Assembly (NCBI GenBank): GCA_041686955.1
Contig: JAWLCV010000036.1
Coordinates: 1 to 42,141 of the forward strand
Direction: 5' to 3'
DNA length: 42,141 nt
From: UBA7803 sp041686955
GTDB lineage: Bacteria > Pseudomonadota > Gammaproteobacteria > Pseudomonadales > Azotimanducaceae
Shown here: positions 10,340 to 17,584 of the stretch, in pieces
Position numbering within the stretch: position 1 is the stretch's first letter
Layout of the letters: every line of letters begins with the position of its first letter
Position numbers and translations under genes: made by a program
Notes under the pieces: model-generated
The model's database searches: none
What the model was told of the DNA's origin: nothing
What the model saw: only the letters and a program-made list of their open reading frames with translations

Positions 10340-10664
10340 AACCGCGGCCTACGCGGCCGAGGGACCGCCGCCGGGCGATGCCGGGCTGATCAACCTGCTG
10401 TTTCTCGGCGGCTTCGTGCTCATCTTCTATTTCCTGCTGTGGCGCCCCCAGAGCAAGCGCCGCAAGGAGCACCAGACGCTCATGGCGGGGCTGTCGAAAG
10501 GCGACGAGGTGGTGACCGCGGGCGGCATCGTCGGGCAGGTCAACAAGGTGGAAGACGATTTCGTCAAGGTGCAGGTGGCCAACAACGTGGAGCTGCGCAT
10601 ACAGAAGTCCGCCGTAGGCGCCACCCTCCCCAAGGGAACCATCAAATCGCTGGATGACTCCTGA
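10326..10664 (+). CDS. yajC: Sec translocon accessory protein YajC
   Basis: 112 residues from ATG 10326, which lies within the 3' end of tgt; an in-frame ATG at 10266 would give an atypically long N-terminus. One transmembrane helix (LINLLFLGGFVLIFYFLLW, ~19-38) is followed by a cytosolic domain with WRPQSKRRKEHQTLMAGLSKGDEVVTAGG, the family signature. YajC joins SecD and SecF in the accessory complex of SecYEG, and all three are encoded in order here. Confidence 0.96.
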
Positions 10665-10666
10665 TC

Positions 10667-12583
10667 GTGGCTAGATCTCCCGGCATCACGGGGGAGAACC
10701 TGCTGGGGCTGCCCCGCACCACGAGTCGACCTCCCAACACCAACACGCTAGGCCGCACGCTGTTCATCGTCATCGTGCTGGCGCTCGGCTGCATCTACGC
10801 GGCACCGAACCTGTTTCAGCCGGATCCTGCGCTGCAGATCCGCGCCACGGGCGAGGCGGACGTGGTGGACAGAAGCACCATCCAGCGCGCTCTCGATGCC
10901 CTGGAGCGCGGCGGCATCACCGTCGAGGGCTACGAGTCGGAGCAGGGCAGCGCGTTGATTCGCGTGGGTTCCGACGAGCAGCAGCTACGCGGCCGCGACC
11001 TGGTGGCCGCCGCGCTGAACCCCGGGCCCGAGCGGCGCTACGTGGTGGCCCTGAACCGCGCGTCCACCACACCGCAGTGGTTGCAGGACATCGGCGGCAA
11101 GCCCATGTCTCTGGGGCTCGACCTCTCCGGCGGCGTCCACTTCCTGCTGGAAGTGGACATGGACAAGTTCCTCGGCGACCGCATGGCCAGCAACCAGGAA
11201 GCGATCCGCGACCTGCTGGTGGAGAACCGCATCCGTTACGTCGGCCGCGACTGGCTGGACGGCCGCGCCCTGAACATCGGTTTCCAGTCCGAAGAGGCGC
11301 GGGACCAGGCCAGAAGGCTCATTGCCGAGTCGTTCGACGACTTCCAGATCAGCGACCGCGAAGTGGACGGTCAGCCCGGTCTGCGGCTCGCCATCACGGA
11401 GCAGAAGATCACCGAGCTCGAGGACTTCGCCATCTCCCAGAACCTGACGAGCCTGCGCAACCGGGTGAACGAGCTGGGTGTGTCGGAGCCCCTGGTGCAG
11501 CGGATGGGACGCGCCCGCATCGTTCTGGATCTGCCGGGCGTGCAGGACAGCGCCCGGGCGAAGGAGATCATCAACAAGTTCGCCAACCTGGAGTTCCGGC
11601 TGGTGGCGGGAGGCTCGGCGCGGCCGGCCCAGACCGAGACGTACCAGTACGAAGGCGCGCCCGTGGTCCTCGAGAAGACCAACATCGTCACCGGCGATCA
11701 GGTGACCAATGCGGTGCAGGATTTCGATCCGGAAACCGGCCAGCCCCAGGTGAGCATCACGCTGGACAACGACGGCGGCCGCCGTATGAACCAGGTCACC
11801 CAGGACAACGTCGGCAACCGGATGGCCATCATCTTCAAGGAACTGAAGGTGCGCTACCGGACCGTGATGGAGGAGGGCCAGCCCACCGTGGTGCCGTACA
11901 CGGTGGAAGACAAGCGCGTGATCAACGTGGCCACCATTCAGAGCGCGCTGGGATTCCGCTTCCGCATCACCGGCCTCGAGCTGGGTGAGGCCCGGGATCT
12001 CGCCCTGCTGCTGCGGGCCGGAGCCCTGGCTGCGCCCATGTACATCGCCGAGGAGCGCACCGTGGGCGCGAGCCTGGGCGAAGACAACATCGAGCAGGGC
12101 CGCAACGCCATGCTCATCGGCTTCGTTCTGGTGCTGGTGTTCATGCAGATCTACTACCGCTGGTTCGGGCTCGCCGCCAACGTGGCGCTGGCCGCCAACG
12201 TGGTGCTCATCGTCGCCGTGATGTCCATCCTCGGCGCGACGCTGACGCTGCCCGGCATTGCCGGTATCGTTCTGACCGTGGGCATGGCCGTGGACGCCAA
12301 CGTGCTGATCTTCTCGCGCATCCGCGAGGAGACCGGGCGGGCGCCGCCGCAGACCGCCATCACCGCGGGCTTCGACCGCGCCTTCGTGACCATCATGGAT
12401 GCCAATATCACCACGTTCTTCGTGGCGATCATCCTGTTCTCGTTCGGCAGCGGACCGGTGAAAGGCTTCGCCGTCACCCTGGCGGTGGGCATCGTCACCT
12501 CCATGTTCACCGCCATCATGGTCACCCGGGTGCTGGTGAACGCCATGTTCGGCGGCCGCAAGCTCGAGAGGCTGGCCATATGA
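10667..12583 (+). CDS. secD: Protein translocase subunit SecD
   Basis: 638 residues from GTG 10667, 2 bases after yajC. It uses proton-motive force to pull preproteins through SecYEG from the periplasmic side. Visible: a first transmembrane helix (TLFIVIVLALGCIYAAPNLF, ~29-48), which follows a ~28-residue N-terminal extension relative to E. coli; the D1 motif LGLDLSGGVHFLLEVD; the large periplasmic P1 domain; and five C-terminal membrane helices with GMAVDANVLIFSRIREE, whose Asp and Arg carry proton coupling. The stop overlaps the secF start (ATGA). Confidence 0.97.
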   Translation: MARSPGITGENLLGLPRTTSRPPNTNTLGRTLFIVIVLALGCIYAAPNLFQPDPALQIRATGEADVVDRSTIQRALDALERGGITVEGYESEQGSALIRVGSDEQQLRGRDLVAAALNPGPERRYVVALNRASTTPQWLQDIGGKPMSLGLDLSGGVHFLLEVDMDKFLGDRMASNQEAIRDLLVENRIRYVGRDWLDGRALNIGFQSEEARDQARRLIAESFDDFQISDREVDGQPGLRLAITEQKITELEDFAISQNLTSLRNRVNELGVSEPLVQRMGRARIVLDLPGVQDSARAKEIINKFANLEFRLVAGGSARPAQTETYQYEGAPVVLEKTNIVTGDQVTNAVQDFDPETGQPQVSITLDNDGGRRMNQVTQDNVGNRMAIIFKELKVRYRTVMEEGQPTVVPYTVEDKRVINVATIQSALGFRFRITGLELGEARDLALLLRAGALAAPMYIAEERTVGASLGEDNIEQGRNAMLIGFVLVLVFMQIYYRWFGLAANVALAANVVLIVAVMSILGATLTLPGIAGIVLTVGMAVDANVLIFSRIREETGRAPPQTAITAGFDRAFVTIMDANITTFFVAIILFSFGSGPVKGFAVTLAVGIVTSMFTAIMVTRVLVNAMFGGRKLERLAI

Positions 12584-13497
12584 AGGGGCGGCAGTTCGAC
12601 TTCATGGGGAAGCGCAAGCTCTGGCTCGCGATCTCCGCCGTGTTCGTGGTGCTGTCGCTGTTCGACATCATCGTCCAGGGGTTGAACCTGGGGCTCGACT
12701 TCACCGGCGGAACGCTGGTGGAGGTGCAGTTCCCGGAGGCGACGGATCCGGGCGAGGTGCGCCGGCATCTGGAAGCGGACGGCTTCGAGGGCGGTCTGGT
12801 GCAGTTCTTCGGCAGCGAGCGCGACCTGCTGGTGCGCATGCCGCCGCAGCAAGTCGAGGACCAGGCGGCCATGGGCGATCGGATCCTGGCGAGCCTGAAG
12901 TCCTTCGAGCCCGGCGTGCAGATGCTGCAGTCGAATTTCGTGGGCCCGGCGGTAGGCGAGGAGCTGCGCGACGACGCCGGGCTGGCCCTGCTCGCCGCCT
13001 TCGGCGTGATCATGGTCTACATCCTCTTTCGCTTCGCCAAGCAGTTCGCGGTGGCCGCGGTGGTGGCACTGATTCACGACGTGATCGTGGTGGTCGGCTT
13101 CTTCTCGCTGTTCCACTGGACCTTCGACCTTTCGGTGCTGGCCGCGGTGCTGGCGGTGATCGGCTACTCCATCAACGACACCATCGTGGTGTCGGACCGC
13201 ATCCGAGAAAACTTCCGCAGCATCCGCCGGGCCTCGCCGCTGGAGGTCATCAACCGCTCGGTGAACGACACCCTGAGCCGTACCATCGTCACCTCGGGAA
13301 CCACCTTGCTCGTGGTGCTGGCGCTGCTCTTCGCCGGTGGCGAGACCCTGCGGGGCTTCGCCCTCGCCCTCACCATCGGCATCCTGGTCGGCACCTACTC
13401 CTCCATCTACGTGGTGTCCGGCGTGCTGATGGTCATGAACATCAGCCGCGAAGATCTGCTGATCCCCGAGAAGGAGGGGGAGGCGGAGAACCCCTAG
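12580..13497 (+). CDS. secF: Protein translocase subunit SecF
   Basis: 305 residues, an RND-like membrane protein with six helices. Helix 1 follows FMGKRKLW; then GLDFTGGTLVEVQFPE (the D1-type motif), a short periplasmic domain, and GYSINDTIVVSDRIREN with the conserved Asp/Arg in helix 4. It pairs with SecD; the coding regions overlap by 4 bases, giving matched synthesis. It is the last gene of the queA-tgt-yajC-secDF operon. A GGCCGGCC-rich repeat follows but no U-tract terminator. Confidence 0.97.
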   Translation: MKGRQFDFMGKRKLWLAISAVFVVLSLFDIIVQGLNLGLDFTGGTLVEVQFPEATDPGEVRRHLEADGFEGGLVQFFGSERDLLVRMPPQQVEDQAAMGDRILASLKSFEPGVQMLQSNFVGPAVGEELRDDAGLALLAAFGVIMVYILFRFAKQFAVAAVVALIHDVIVVVGFFSLFHWTFDLSVLAAVLAVIGYSINDTIVVSDRIRENFRSIRRASPLEVINRSVNDTLSRTIVTSGTTLLVVLALLFAGGETLRGFALALTIGILVGTYSSIYVVSGVLMVMNISREDLLIPEKEGEAENP

Positions 13498-13540
13498 CCG
13501 ACGCCGGCGTTCGGCCGGCCCCGGCCCCTCGGCCGGCCCG

Positions 13541-13556
13541 TGGCACGAAATCTGCA
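13541..13556 (+). promoter_or_regulatory. Candidate sigma-54 (-24/-12) promoter of the membrane cassette
   Basis: TGGCACG-AAAT-CTGCA. GG (13542-13543) and GC (13554-13555) are ten bases apart. It differs from the sigma-54 consensus only at the flanking Y and one T of TTGC. The predicted start is near 13567. It shares TGGCACG and TGCA with the element at 5650. Two copies of TCGGCCGGCCC (13511 and 13529) lie directly upstream. Confidence 0.55.
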
Positions 13557-13572
13557 CCTTCACGGACGTGTG

Positions 13573-13610
13573 AGCGGGCGCAAGCCCGCTGCCGGGAACA
13601 CCCGTTCCCG
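13573..13610 (+). other. Two tandem perfect hairpins in the cassette 5' leader
   Basis: Hairpin 1: AGCGGGC-GCAA-GCCCGCT (13573-13590), a 7-bp stem with a GNRA tetraloop. Hairpin 2: CGGGAAC-ACCC-GTTCCCG (13593-13610), a 7-bp stem, two bases later. No U-run follows, so these are not a classical terminator. They would sit at the very 5' end of an mRNA started at the sigma-54 element, upstream of AAAGGAG at 13619. mRNA stabilisation or translational control is inferred. Confidence 0.7.
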
Positions 13611-13637
13611 AACGGCTGTGAAAGGAGTAATGCCACC

Positions 13638-14174
13638 ATGAAATCACCCGATCCCACCCGAGAGCCCCAGGGTAACAGCCCCGGCGGCCAAGCGGAGCCC
13701 GGAGAACGCGTGCGCCAGACCGGCCAGGAGGCGATGGAAAGTGCCAAGGCCGAAGGCCGCGACCGGCTCGAGCGCGGCAAGCACTCTGCGGCGGACACCG
13801 TGGCGAGCACTTCGGAGGCGTTGGACGAGGCGGCGGCGAGCCTGTCGACCCAGGGCCAGGAAAGCCTGGCTCGAGCCACGTCGGTGCTCGCCGACAAGCT
13901 CTCCGGCCTCGCCAACGAGCTCGAGAGCCGCAGCATCGATCAACTGAGCCGTGACGCCACCCGGTTGGCCCGCGACAACCCCGGCCTGTTCGTGGCCGGC
14001 AGCGTGGCCCTCGGCGTGGCGCTCAGCCGGTTCCTCAAGGCGTCGGCGCGCCACCCGAGCGGCTCGACCCAGCAATACGGCGGACCCGCCTACGGCACCG
14101 AAGGCGCCGTGCCGACTCACGCGGCCCAGAGCGCGGGTGTGTCCACTCCCGGTAATCCTGGAGGTCAACCATGA
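13638..14174 (+). CDS. Ala-rich helical protein with C-terminal membrane motif (DUF883-like)
   Basis: 178 residues from ATG 13638, with AAAGGAG upstream. It has a polar, disordered N-terminus, then long amphipathic helices (~25-105, heptad-like, ADTVASTSEALDEAAASL), then DNPGLFVAGSVALGVALSRFLKAS (~114-137), a single membrane helix. The architecture resembles ElaB/YqjD (DUF883) stress proteins that tether ribosomes to the inner membrane in E. coli, but I cannot confirm family membership by eye. It is the first gene of a three-gene cassette; its stop overlaps the next start (ATGA). Confidence 0.75.
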   Translation: MKSPDPTREPQGNSPGGQAEPGERVRQTGQEAMESAKAEGRDRLERGKHSAADTVASTSEALDEAAASLSTQGQESLARATSVLADKLSGLANELESRSIDQLSRDATRLARDNPGLFVAGSVALGVALSRFLKASARHPSGSTQQYGGPAYGTEGAVPTHAAQSAGVSTPGNPGGQP

Positions 14175-14668
14175 GCGATCCCGCATTGGAAGGCGAAGCG
14201 AAGCGAGGGCCTGTACGGGCCACCTCGCATCTGGCGGCGGGGCAGCAAGCCCCGGAACCGCAGGTTGCCGCCGAAACCACCACGACGACCACCTCGGTGG
14301 CGCGGCTGTTGCGGCAGCTCGTCGACGACGTGACGTTGCTGGTGCGAAAGGAGCTGGCGCTGGCTACCTCCGAGATCTCTCACTCCATCGACGAAGCCAA
14401 GACCGGCGCCGGTGCGGTGGTGGGCGGCGGTGCGGTGATGTACGCCGGCCTGCTGTTTCTGCTGGCCGCGGCCACCCTGGGGCTGGCCGAGGTCATGCCG
14501 GGCTGGCTGGCGGCGCTCATCGTCGGCGGCGTCGTCACGCTGATCGGCGTGATCATGTTCCTGGGCGGCAAGCGCAAGATTCAGCCCGGGAGCTTCACGC
14601 CACAGCGCACCGCGGACGCGCTGCGCAAGGACAGAGACATGATCGAGAGGCAGACCCATGAAGGATGA
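14171..14668 (+). CDS. Holin-superfamily III (YqjE/DUF1469-like) membrane protein
   Basis: 165 residues. It has a disordered Thr-rich N-terminus and an amphipathic segment VARLLRQLVDDVTLLVRKELALATSEI (~43-69), followed by two membrane helices, MYAGLLFLLAAATLGLAEVMP and WLAALIVGGVVTLIGVIMFLGG (~90-135), and a basic C-terminus. This is the Phage_holin_3_6/YqjE layout, common in bacterial chromosomes beside YqjD-like genes; it does not mark a prophage. It overlaps both neighbours (4 and 11 bases). Confidence 0.82.
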   Translation: MSDPALEGEAKRGPVRATSHLAAGQQAPEPQVAAETTTTTTSVARLLRQLVDDVTLLVRKELALATSEISHSIDEAKTGAGAVVGGGAVMYAGLLFLLAAATLGLAEVMPGWLAALIVGGVVTLIGVIMFLGGKRKIQPGSFTPQRTADALRKDRDMIERQTHEG

Positions 14669-15416
14669 TCTGAGACACGACATTCACCGCAATGCGGCGG
14701 ACCTGGAGCGGGAAGCGGACCGCGCCCGCATGAGCCTGGAGCACACCCTGGAAGCCCTGGAGCGCAAATTCTCCCCGGGCGAGCTGCTCGACCAGTTCCT
14801 CGGCGCGATGAAGCACAACGGCGGCGATTTCGGCCGTAACCTGCTCACTCAGGTGCGCAACAACCCCGTGCCGGTGCTGCTGACCGGCGTCGGCCTCACC
14901 TGGCTGATCTCGGCTTCGGACCGGGCGCCGCAGCCGGCGGCCCACGGCAGCGGCCCCTCGTTGGGTGAGCGGACCTCCTCTGCGGCGGAGGGTGCGCGCG
15001 GCGCCATGGGCAGCGCGGCAGAGCACACCCGCCACGCCCTGGAGGGTATGGCCGGGAGCACCCGGCACACCGCTCAGAGCGTGGCCGAAGCATCCCGCAC
15101 CGGAATGCACAGCCTGGCCGAGGGCTTCGACTACCTGCGCCGGGAGCAGCCGCTGGTGCTGGGCGCCATCGGTGTGGCGGCGGGTGCGCTGATCGGCGCC
15201 ATGTTCCCCTCTACTGCCACCGAGGACGAGTGGATCGGCGAGCGTAGGGACGAGACGCTGGATCGCCTGAAGGAAGAAGGCCAGCGAACGGTGGAGGAAG
15301 CCAAAGGGGCGGCCGCCGACGCTGCGGAAGCGGCACGGCAGGCGGCTCAACCGAAACGCGCCGGACGTTCCGACACCGGCGGCGGCAGCGAGGGCGTGGC
15401 TAGCGGATCCGAGTGA
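14658..15416 (+). CDS. DUF3618-family membrane-associated protein
   Basis: 252 residues. It begins with the DUF3618 pattern LEREADRARMSLEHTLEALERKFSPGELLDQFL (~14-46), then NNPVPVLLTGVGLTWLISAS (~72-91). A long Ala/Gly/His/Ser amphipathic region (~95-160) leads to a second membrane motif, EQPLVLGAIGVAAGALIGAMFP (~165-186), and a charged coiled tail (EERRDETLDRLKEEGQR-like). It is the final gene of the cassette. The paired NP-x-hydrophobic motifs resemble the single one in the first gene, so the proteins may associate in the inner membrane (inference). Confidence 0.8.
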   Translation: MKDDLRHDIHRNAADLEREADRARMSLEHTLEALERKFSPGELLDQFLGAMKHNGGDFGRNLLTQVRNNPVPVLLTGVGLTWLISASDRAPQPAAHGSGPSLGERTSSAAEGARGAMGSAAEHTRHALEGMAGSTRHTAQSVAEASRTGMHSLAEGFDYLRREQPLVLGAIGVAAGALIGAMFPSTATEDEWIGERRDETLDRLKEEGQRTVEEAKGAAADAAEAARQAAQPKRAGRSDTGGGSEGVASGSE

Positions 15417-15462
15417 CGCGTCCCTGCTCGCGGCTCACCGTCAGCGGGCGACCGCAGGCCGC

Positions 15463-15478
15463 GGCCTCACCTGAGGCC
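15463..15478. terminator. Short inverted repeat between convergent genes
   Basis: GGCCTCACCTGAGGCC lies at the end of suhB, facing the DUF3618 gene. It could fold as a 6-bp stem on either strand, but there is no U-tract. This is a weak candidate for a bidirectional terminator. Confidence 0.3.
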
Positions 15479-16285
15479 AGCGGTCAGGTGGGGCCGTATG
15501 TGCTGGACCATCTGCTTGAAGATCTTCGGATTGGCTGCCACCACGTGGCCGGTCTTCATGAACCCGTCGCCGCCGGCGAGGTCGCCGACGAAGCCGCCCG
15601 CCTCGCGCACCAGCACGGTGCCCGCGGCGATGTCCCAGGGTGACAGGGCCAGCTCCCAGAAACCGTCCGTGCGCCCGGCGGCCACGTAGGCCAGGTCCAG
15701 GGCGGCGGAACCGGCGCGGCGGATGCCGCGGCTGACCGCCGTCAGGTCCTTGAGCATGTCCATGTACGGGTCCAGGTGCACCTTCACGGCACCCGGCGGG
15801 ATGCCCGTGCCCAGCACGGCCTCGGCCAGGTGCTGGGTCTTGCTCACCCGGATGCGCTTGCCGTTGAGCTGGGCGCCGTACCCCCGGCTCGCCACGAATG
15901 CCTCGTTGCGCAGCGGGTCGAAGATGACCCCGTGCTCGAGCTGCCGTCCCTTCTGCAGGGCGATGGAGACACAGAAGTGGGGGATGCCCTGGAGGTAGTT
16001 GGTGGTGCCGTCCAGCGGGTCGATGATCCAGGTGAACTCGGTTTCGCCGCCGCTGCTGCTGCCCGTGTAGGAGTGGCCGTGCTCCTCGCCGAAGATGCCG
16101 TGCTCGGGGTAGGCCTTGTGGAGCGCGTCGACGATCGCCGTCTCGGCCTCCCGGTCCACGTTGGAGACGAAGTCGTTGCGCCCTTTTTCCTGGATGTCCA
16201 ACTCGTCGAGGCGGTCCATGGCGCGCAGCATGATCTGACCCGCCTGGCGGGCCGCCCGCAGGGCGATGTTGGCCGGTGGCTGCAT
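15467..16285 (-). CDS. suhB: Inositol-1-monophosphatase family protein SuhB
   Basis: 272 residues from ATG 16285, which gives the canonical start MQPPANIALRAARQAGQIM; no strong ribosome site is visible. It has the Mg-dependent phosphatase motifs GEEHG (~66-70), WIIDPLDGTTNYLQGIPHF (metal site, ~82-100) and WDIAAGTVLVREAGG (~210-224). In E. coli SuhB also binds RNA polymerase and NusA-type antitermination complexes for rRNA synthesis. It is divergent from trmJ, the usual gammaproteobacterial arrangement. Confidence 0.95.
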   Translation of the reverse strand: MQPPANIALRAARQAGQIMLRAMDRLDELDIQEKGRNDFVSNVDREAETAIVDALHKAYPEHGIFGEEHGHSYTGSSSGGETEFTWIIDPLDGTTNYLQGIPHFCVSIALQKGRQLEHGVIFDPLRNEAFVASRGYGAQLNGKRIRVSKTQHLAEAVLGTGIPPGAVKVHLDPYMDMLKDLTAVSRGIRRAGSAALDLAYVAAGRTDGFWELALSPWDIAAGTVLVREAGGFVGDLAGGDGFMKTGHVVAANPKIFKQMVQHIRPHLTAGLR

Positions 16286-16346
16286 GAGGATGACGGCTCG
16301 TTGTGCAGGGCGCGGTATGCTAGCAAGGCGGTGACGGAGATGACAG

Positions 16347-17090
16347 GTGAGCGACGAGAGGTTTTCGAGGATTCGCATCGTCCTGGTGGAGCCGAGCCAC
16401 CCGGGCAACATCGGCGGCGCGGCGCGGGCCATGAAGACCATGGGACTGTCCCGGCTCGTCGTGGTGAATCCCAAGCGCTTCCCGGACCCGCAGGCCGAGT
16501 GGCGTGCCGCCGGCGCGCAGGACGTGCTCGAACGGGTGGAGGTGTGCGACACCGTCGAGGCCGCCATCGGCGATTGTCACTGGGTGGTGGGCACCAGTAC
16601 CCGGTCCCGGCGGATCCCGTGGCCGCTGAAGCCGGCCGCGGACGTGGCCGCCGACATTCTCGCCCAGCCGCGGGATGTGGAGGTGGCGGTGCTGTTCGGC
16701 CGCGAGACCAACGGGCTCTCCAACGAGGAGCTGCAGCGCTGCCACTGCCATCTGCAGATCCCGGCCAATGCGGACTACTCCTCGCTGAACCTGGCCATGG
16801 CGGTGCAGGTGGTCTGCTACGAGCTGTTCAAGCAGGCGGAGAACGTGGAGGTTCCCGCGTCCTGGGACCAGCCGCCGGCCACGGCCGCGCAGCTCGAGGG
16901 CTTTCTCGGTCACCTGGAATCGGCGCTGATCGGCAGCGGCTTTCTCGATCCCGCGAATCCGGGTCAGACCATGACCCGGCTGCGGCGGCTGTTCACCCGC
17001 ATCACCCTGGACGACAAGGAAGTGCAGATGCTGCGTGGCATCTTGAGGAGCCTCGCGCCCGGGGCCGGGGAGCCGTCCGACCGCCAATAG
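16347..17090 (+). CDS. trmJ: tRNA (cytidine/uridine-2'-O)-methyltransferase TrmJ
   Basis: 247 residues from GTG 16347, with GGAG at 16336-16339. It is a SPOUT-class methyltransferase that methylates the 2'-OH of nucleotide 32 in tRNAs. The signature blocks are IVLVEPSHPGNIGGAARAMKTMG, LVVVNPK, VLFGRETNGLSNEELQRC and the knotted SAM loop IPANADYSSLNLAMAVQ. A C-terminal helical extension follows. The stop codon lies in the IscR site of the next gene. Confidence 0.95.
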   Translation: MSDERFSRIRIVLVEPSHPGNIGGAARAMKTMGLSRLVVVNPKRFPDPQAEWRAAGAQDVLERVEVCDTVEAAIGDCHWVVGTSTRSRRIPWPLKPAADVAADILAQPRDVEVAVLFGRETNGLSNEELQRCHCHLQIPANADYSSLNLAMAVQVVCYELFKQAENVEVPASWDQPPATAAQLEGFLGHLESALIGSGFLDPANPGQTMTRLRRLFTRITLDDKEVQMLRGILRSLAPGAGEPSDRQ

Positions 17091-17111
17091 TGGACCAAAT
17101 TACTCGGGTAT
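17087..17111 (+). promoter_or_regulatory. Type 1 IscR binding site
   Basis: The 25-base window reads ATAGTGGACC-AAATTAC-TCGGGTAT. Against the E. coli type 1 consensus (ATASYYGACTRwwwYAGTCRRSTAT, from memory) 22 of 25 positions agree. It covers the -35 of the iscR promoter, the classic place for autorepression by [2Fe-2S]-IscR. It starts within the trmJ stop codon. Confidence 0.8.
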
Positions 17112-17119
17112 TGCATACT
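17091..17119 (+). promoter_or_regulatory. iscR promoter
   Basis: The -35 is TGGACC (17091-17096), the spacer 17 bases, the -10 CATACT (17114-17119). Transcription would start 6-7 bases on, at about 17125-17126, which is the first base of the iscR ATG. The -35 is buried in the IscR site. No Shine-Dalgarno sequence precedes the ATG. Confidence 0.55.
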
Positions 17120-17125
17120 CGCGCC

Positions 17126-17584
17126 ATGCGCCTGACCACCAAAGGCCGCTACGCGGTCACTGCCATGCTGGACATCGCGCTCCACCAGCAGCGCGGTCCC
17201 GTGAGCGTGGCGGAAGTGGCCGACCGGCAGGACATCTCCAGCGCCTACCTCGAGCAGCTCTTCAGCAAGTTGAAGCGGGCCGGCCTGCTGCGCAGCGTGC
17301 GCGGCCCGGGCGGCGGCTACGAGCTCGCGTCGCCGCCGGGGGAGGTCAGCGTCTCTCAGATCATTGCTGCCGTGGGGGAGGGCGTGGACGCCACCCGCTG
17401 CCACGGCACGGCGGATTGTCAGGACGGCGCCGTCTGCCTGACCCACGACCTGTGGACCGCCCTCACCGACCGCATCGACGAGTTCCTCTCCGGCATCACC
17501 CTGGAGAGCCTGGTGTCGCAGCGCGAGGTTCGCCACGTGGCGCTGCGGCAGGACAAGCAACTCATCGCCGCGCGAACCCTGTGA
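17126..17584 (+). CDS. iscR: Fe-S cluster-sensing regulator IscR
   Basis: 152 residues of the Rrf2 family. The start ATG 17126 gives the canonical MRLTTKGRYAVTAMLDIAL. It has a winged HTH (SVAEVADRQDISSAYLEQLFSKLKRAGLLRSVRGPGGGY, ~27-65) and the complete cluster ligand set C-x5-C-x5-C-x2-H (CHGTADC, then AVCLTH, ~92-107). Holo-IscR represses isc genes; apo-IscR acts on type 2 sites such as suf promoters. Here the downstream isc genes stop at iscS, so its regulon must lie largely elsewhere (inference). The stop overlaps the iscS start by one base. Confidence 0.96.
   Translation: MRLTTKGRYAVTAMLDIALHQQRGPVSVAEVADRQDISSAYLEQLFSKLKRAGLLRSVRGPGGGYELASPPGEVSVSQIIAAVGEGVDATRCHGTADCQDGAVCLTHDLWTALTDRIDEFLSGITLESLVSQREVRHVALRQDKQLIAARTL

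Noticed and set aside
13511..13539. GGCCGGCC repeats after secF as an intrinsic terminator
   Set aside because: Strong pairing is possible but there is no U-tract; the elements directly abut the sigma-54 promoter, so they were noted only as flanking repeats.
14171..14668. Holin-superfamily protein as a sign of a prophage
   Set aside because: This family is common in chromosomal stress cassettes; no phage structural, lysis or integrase genes are near.
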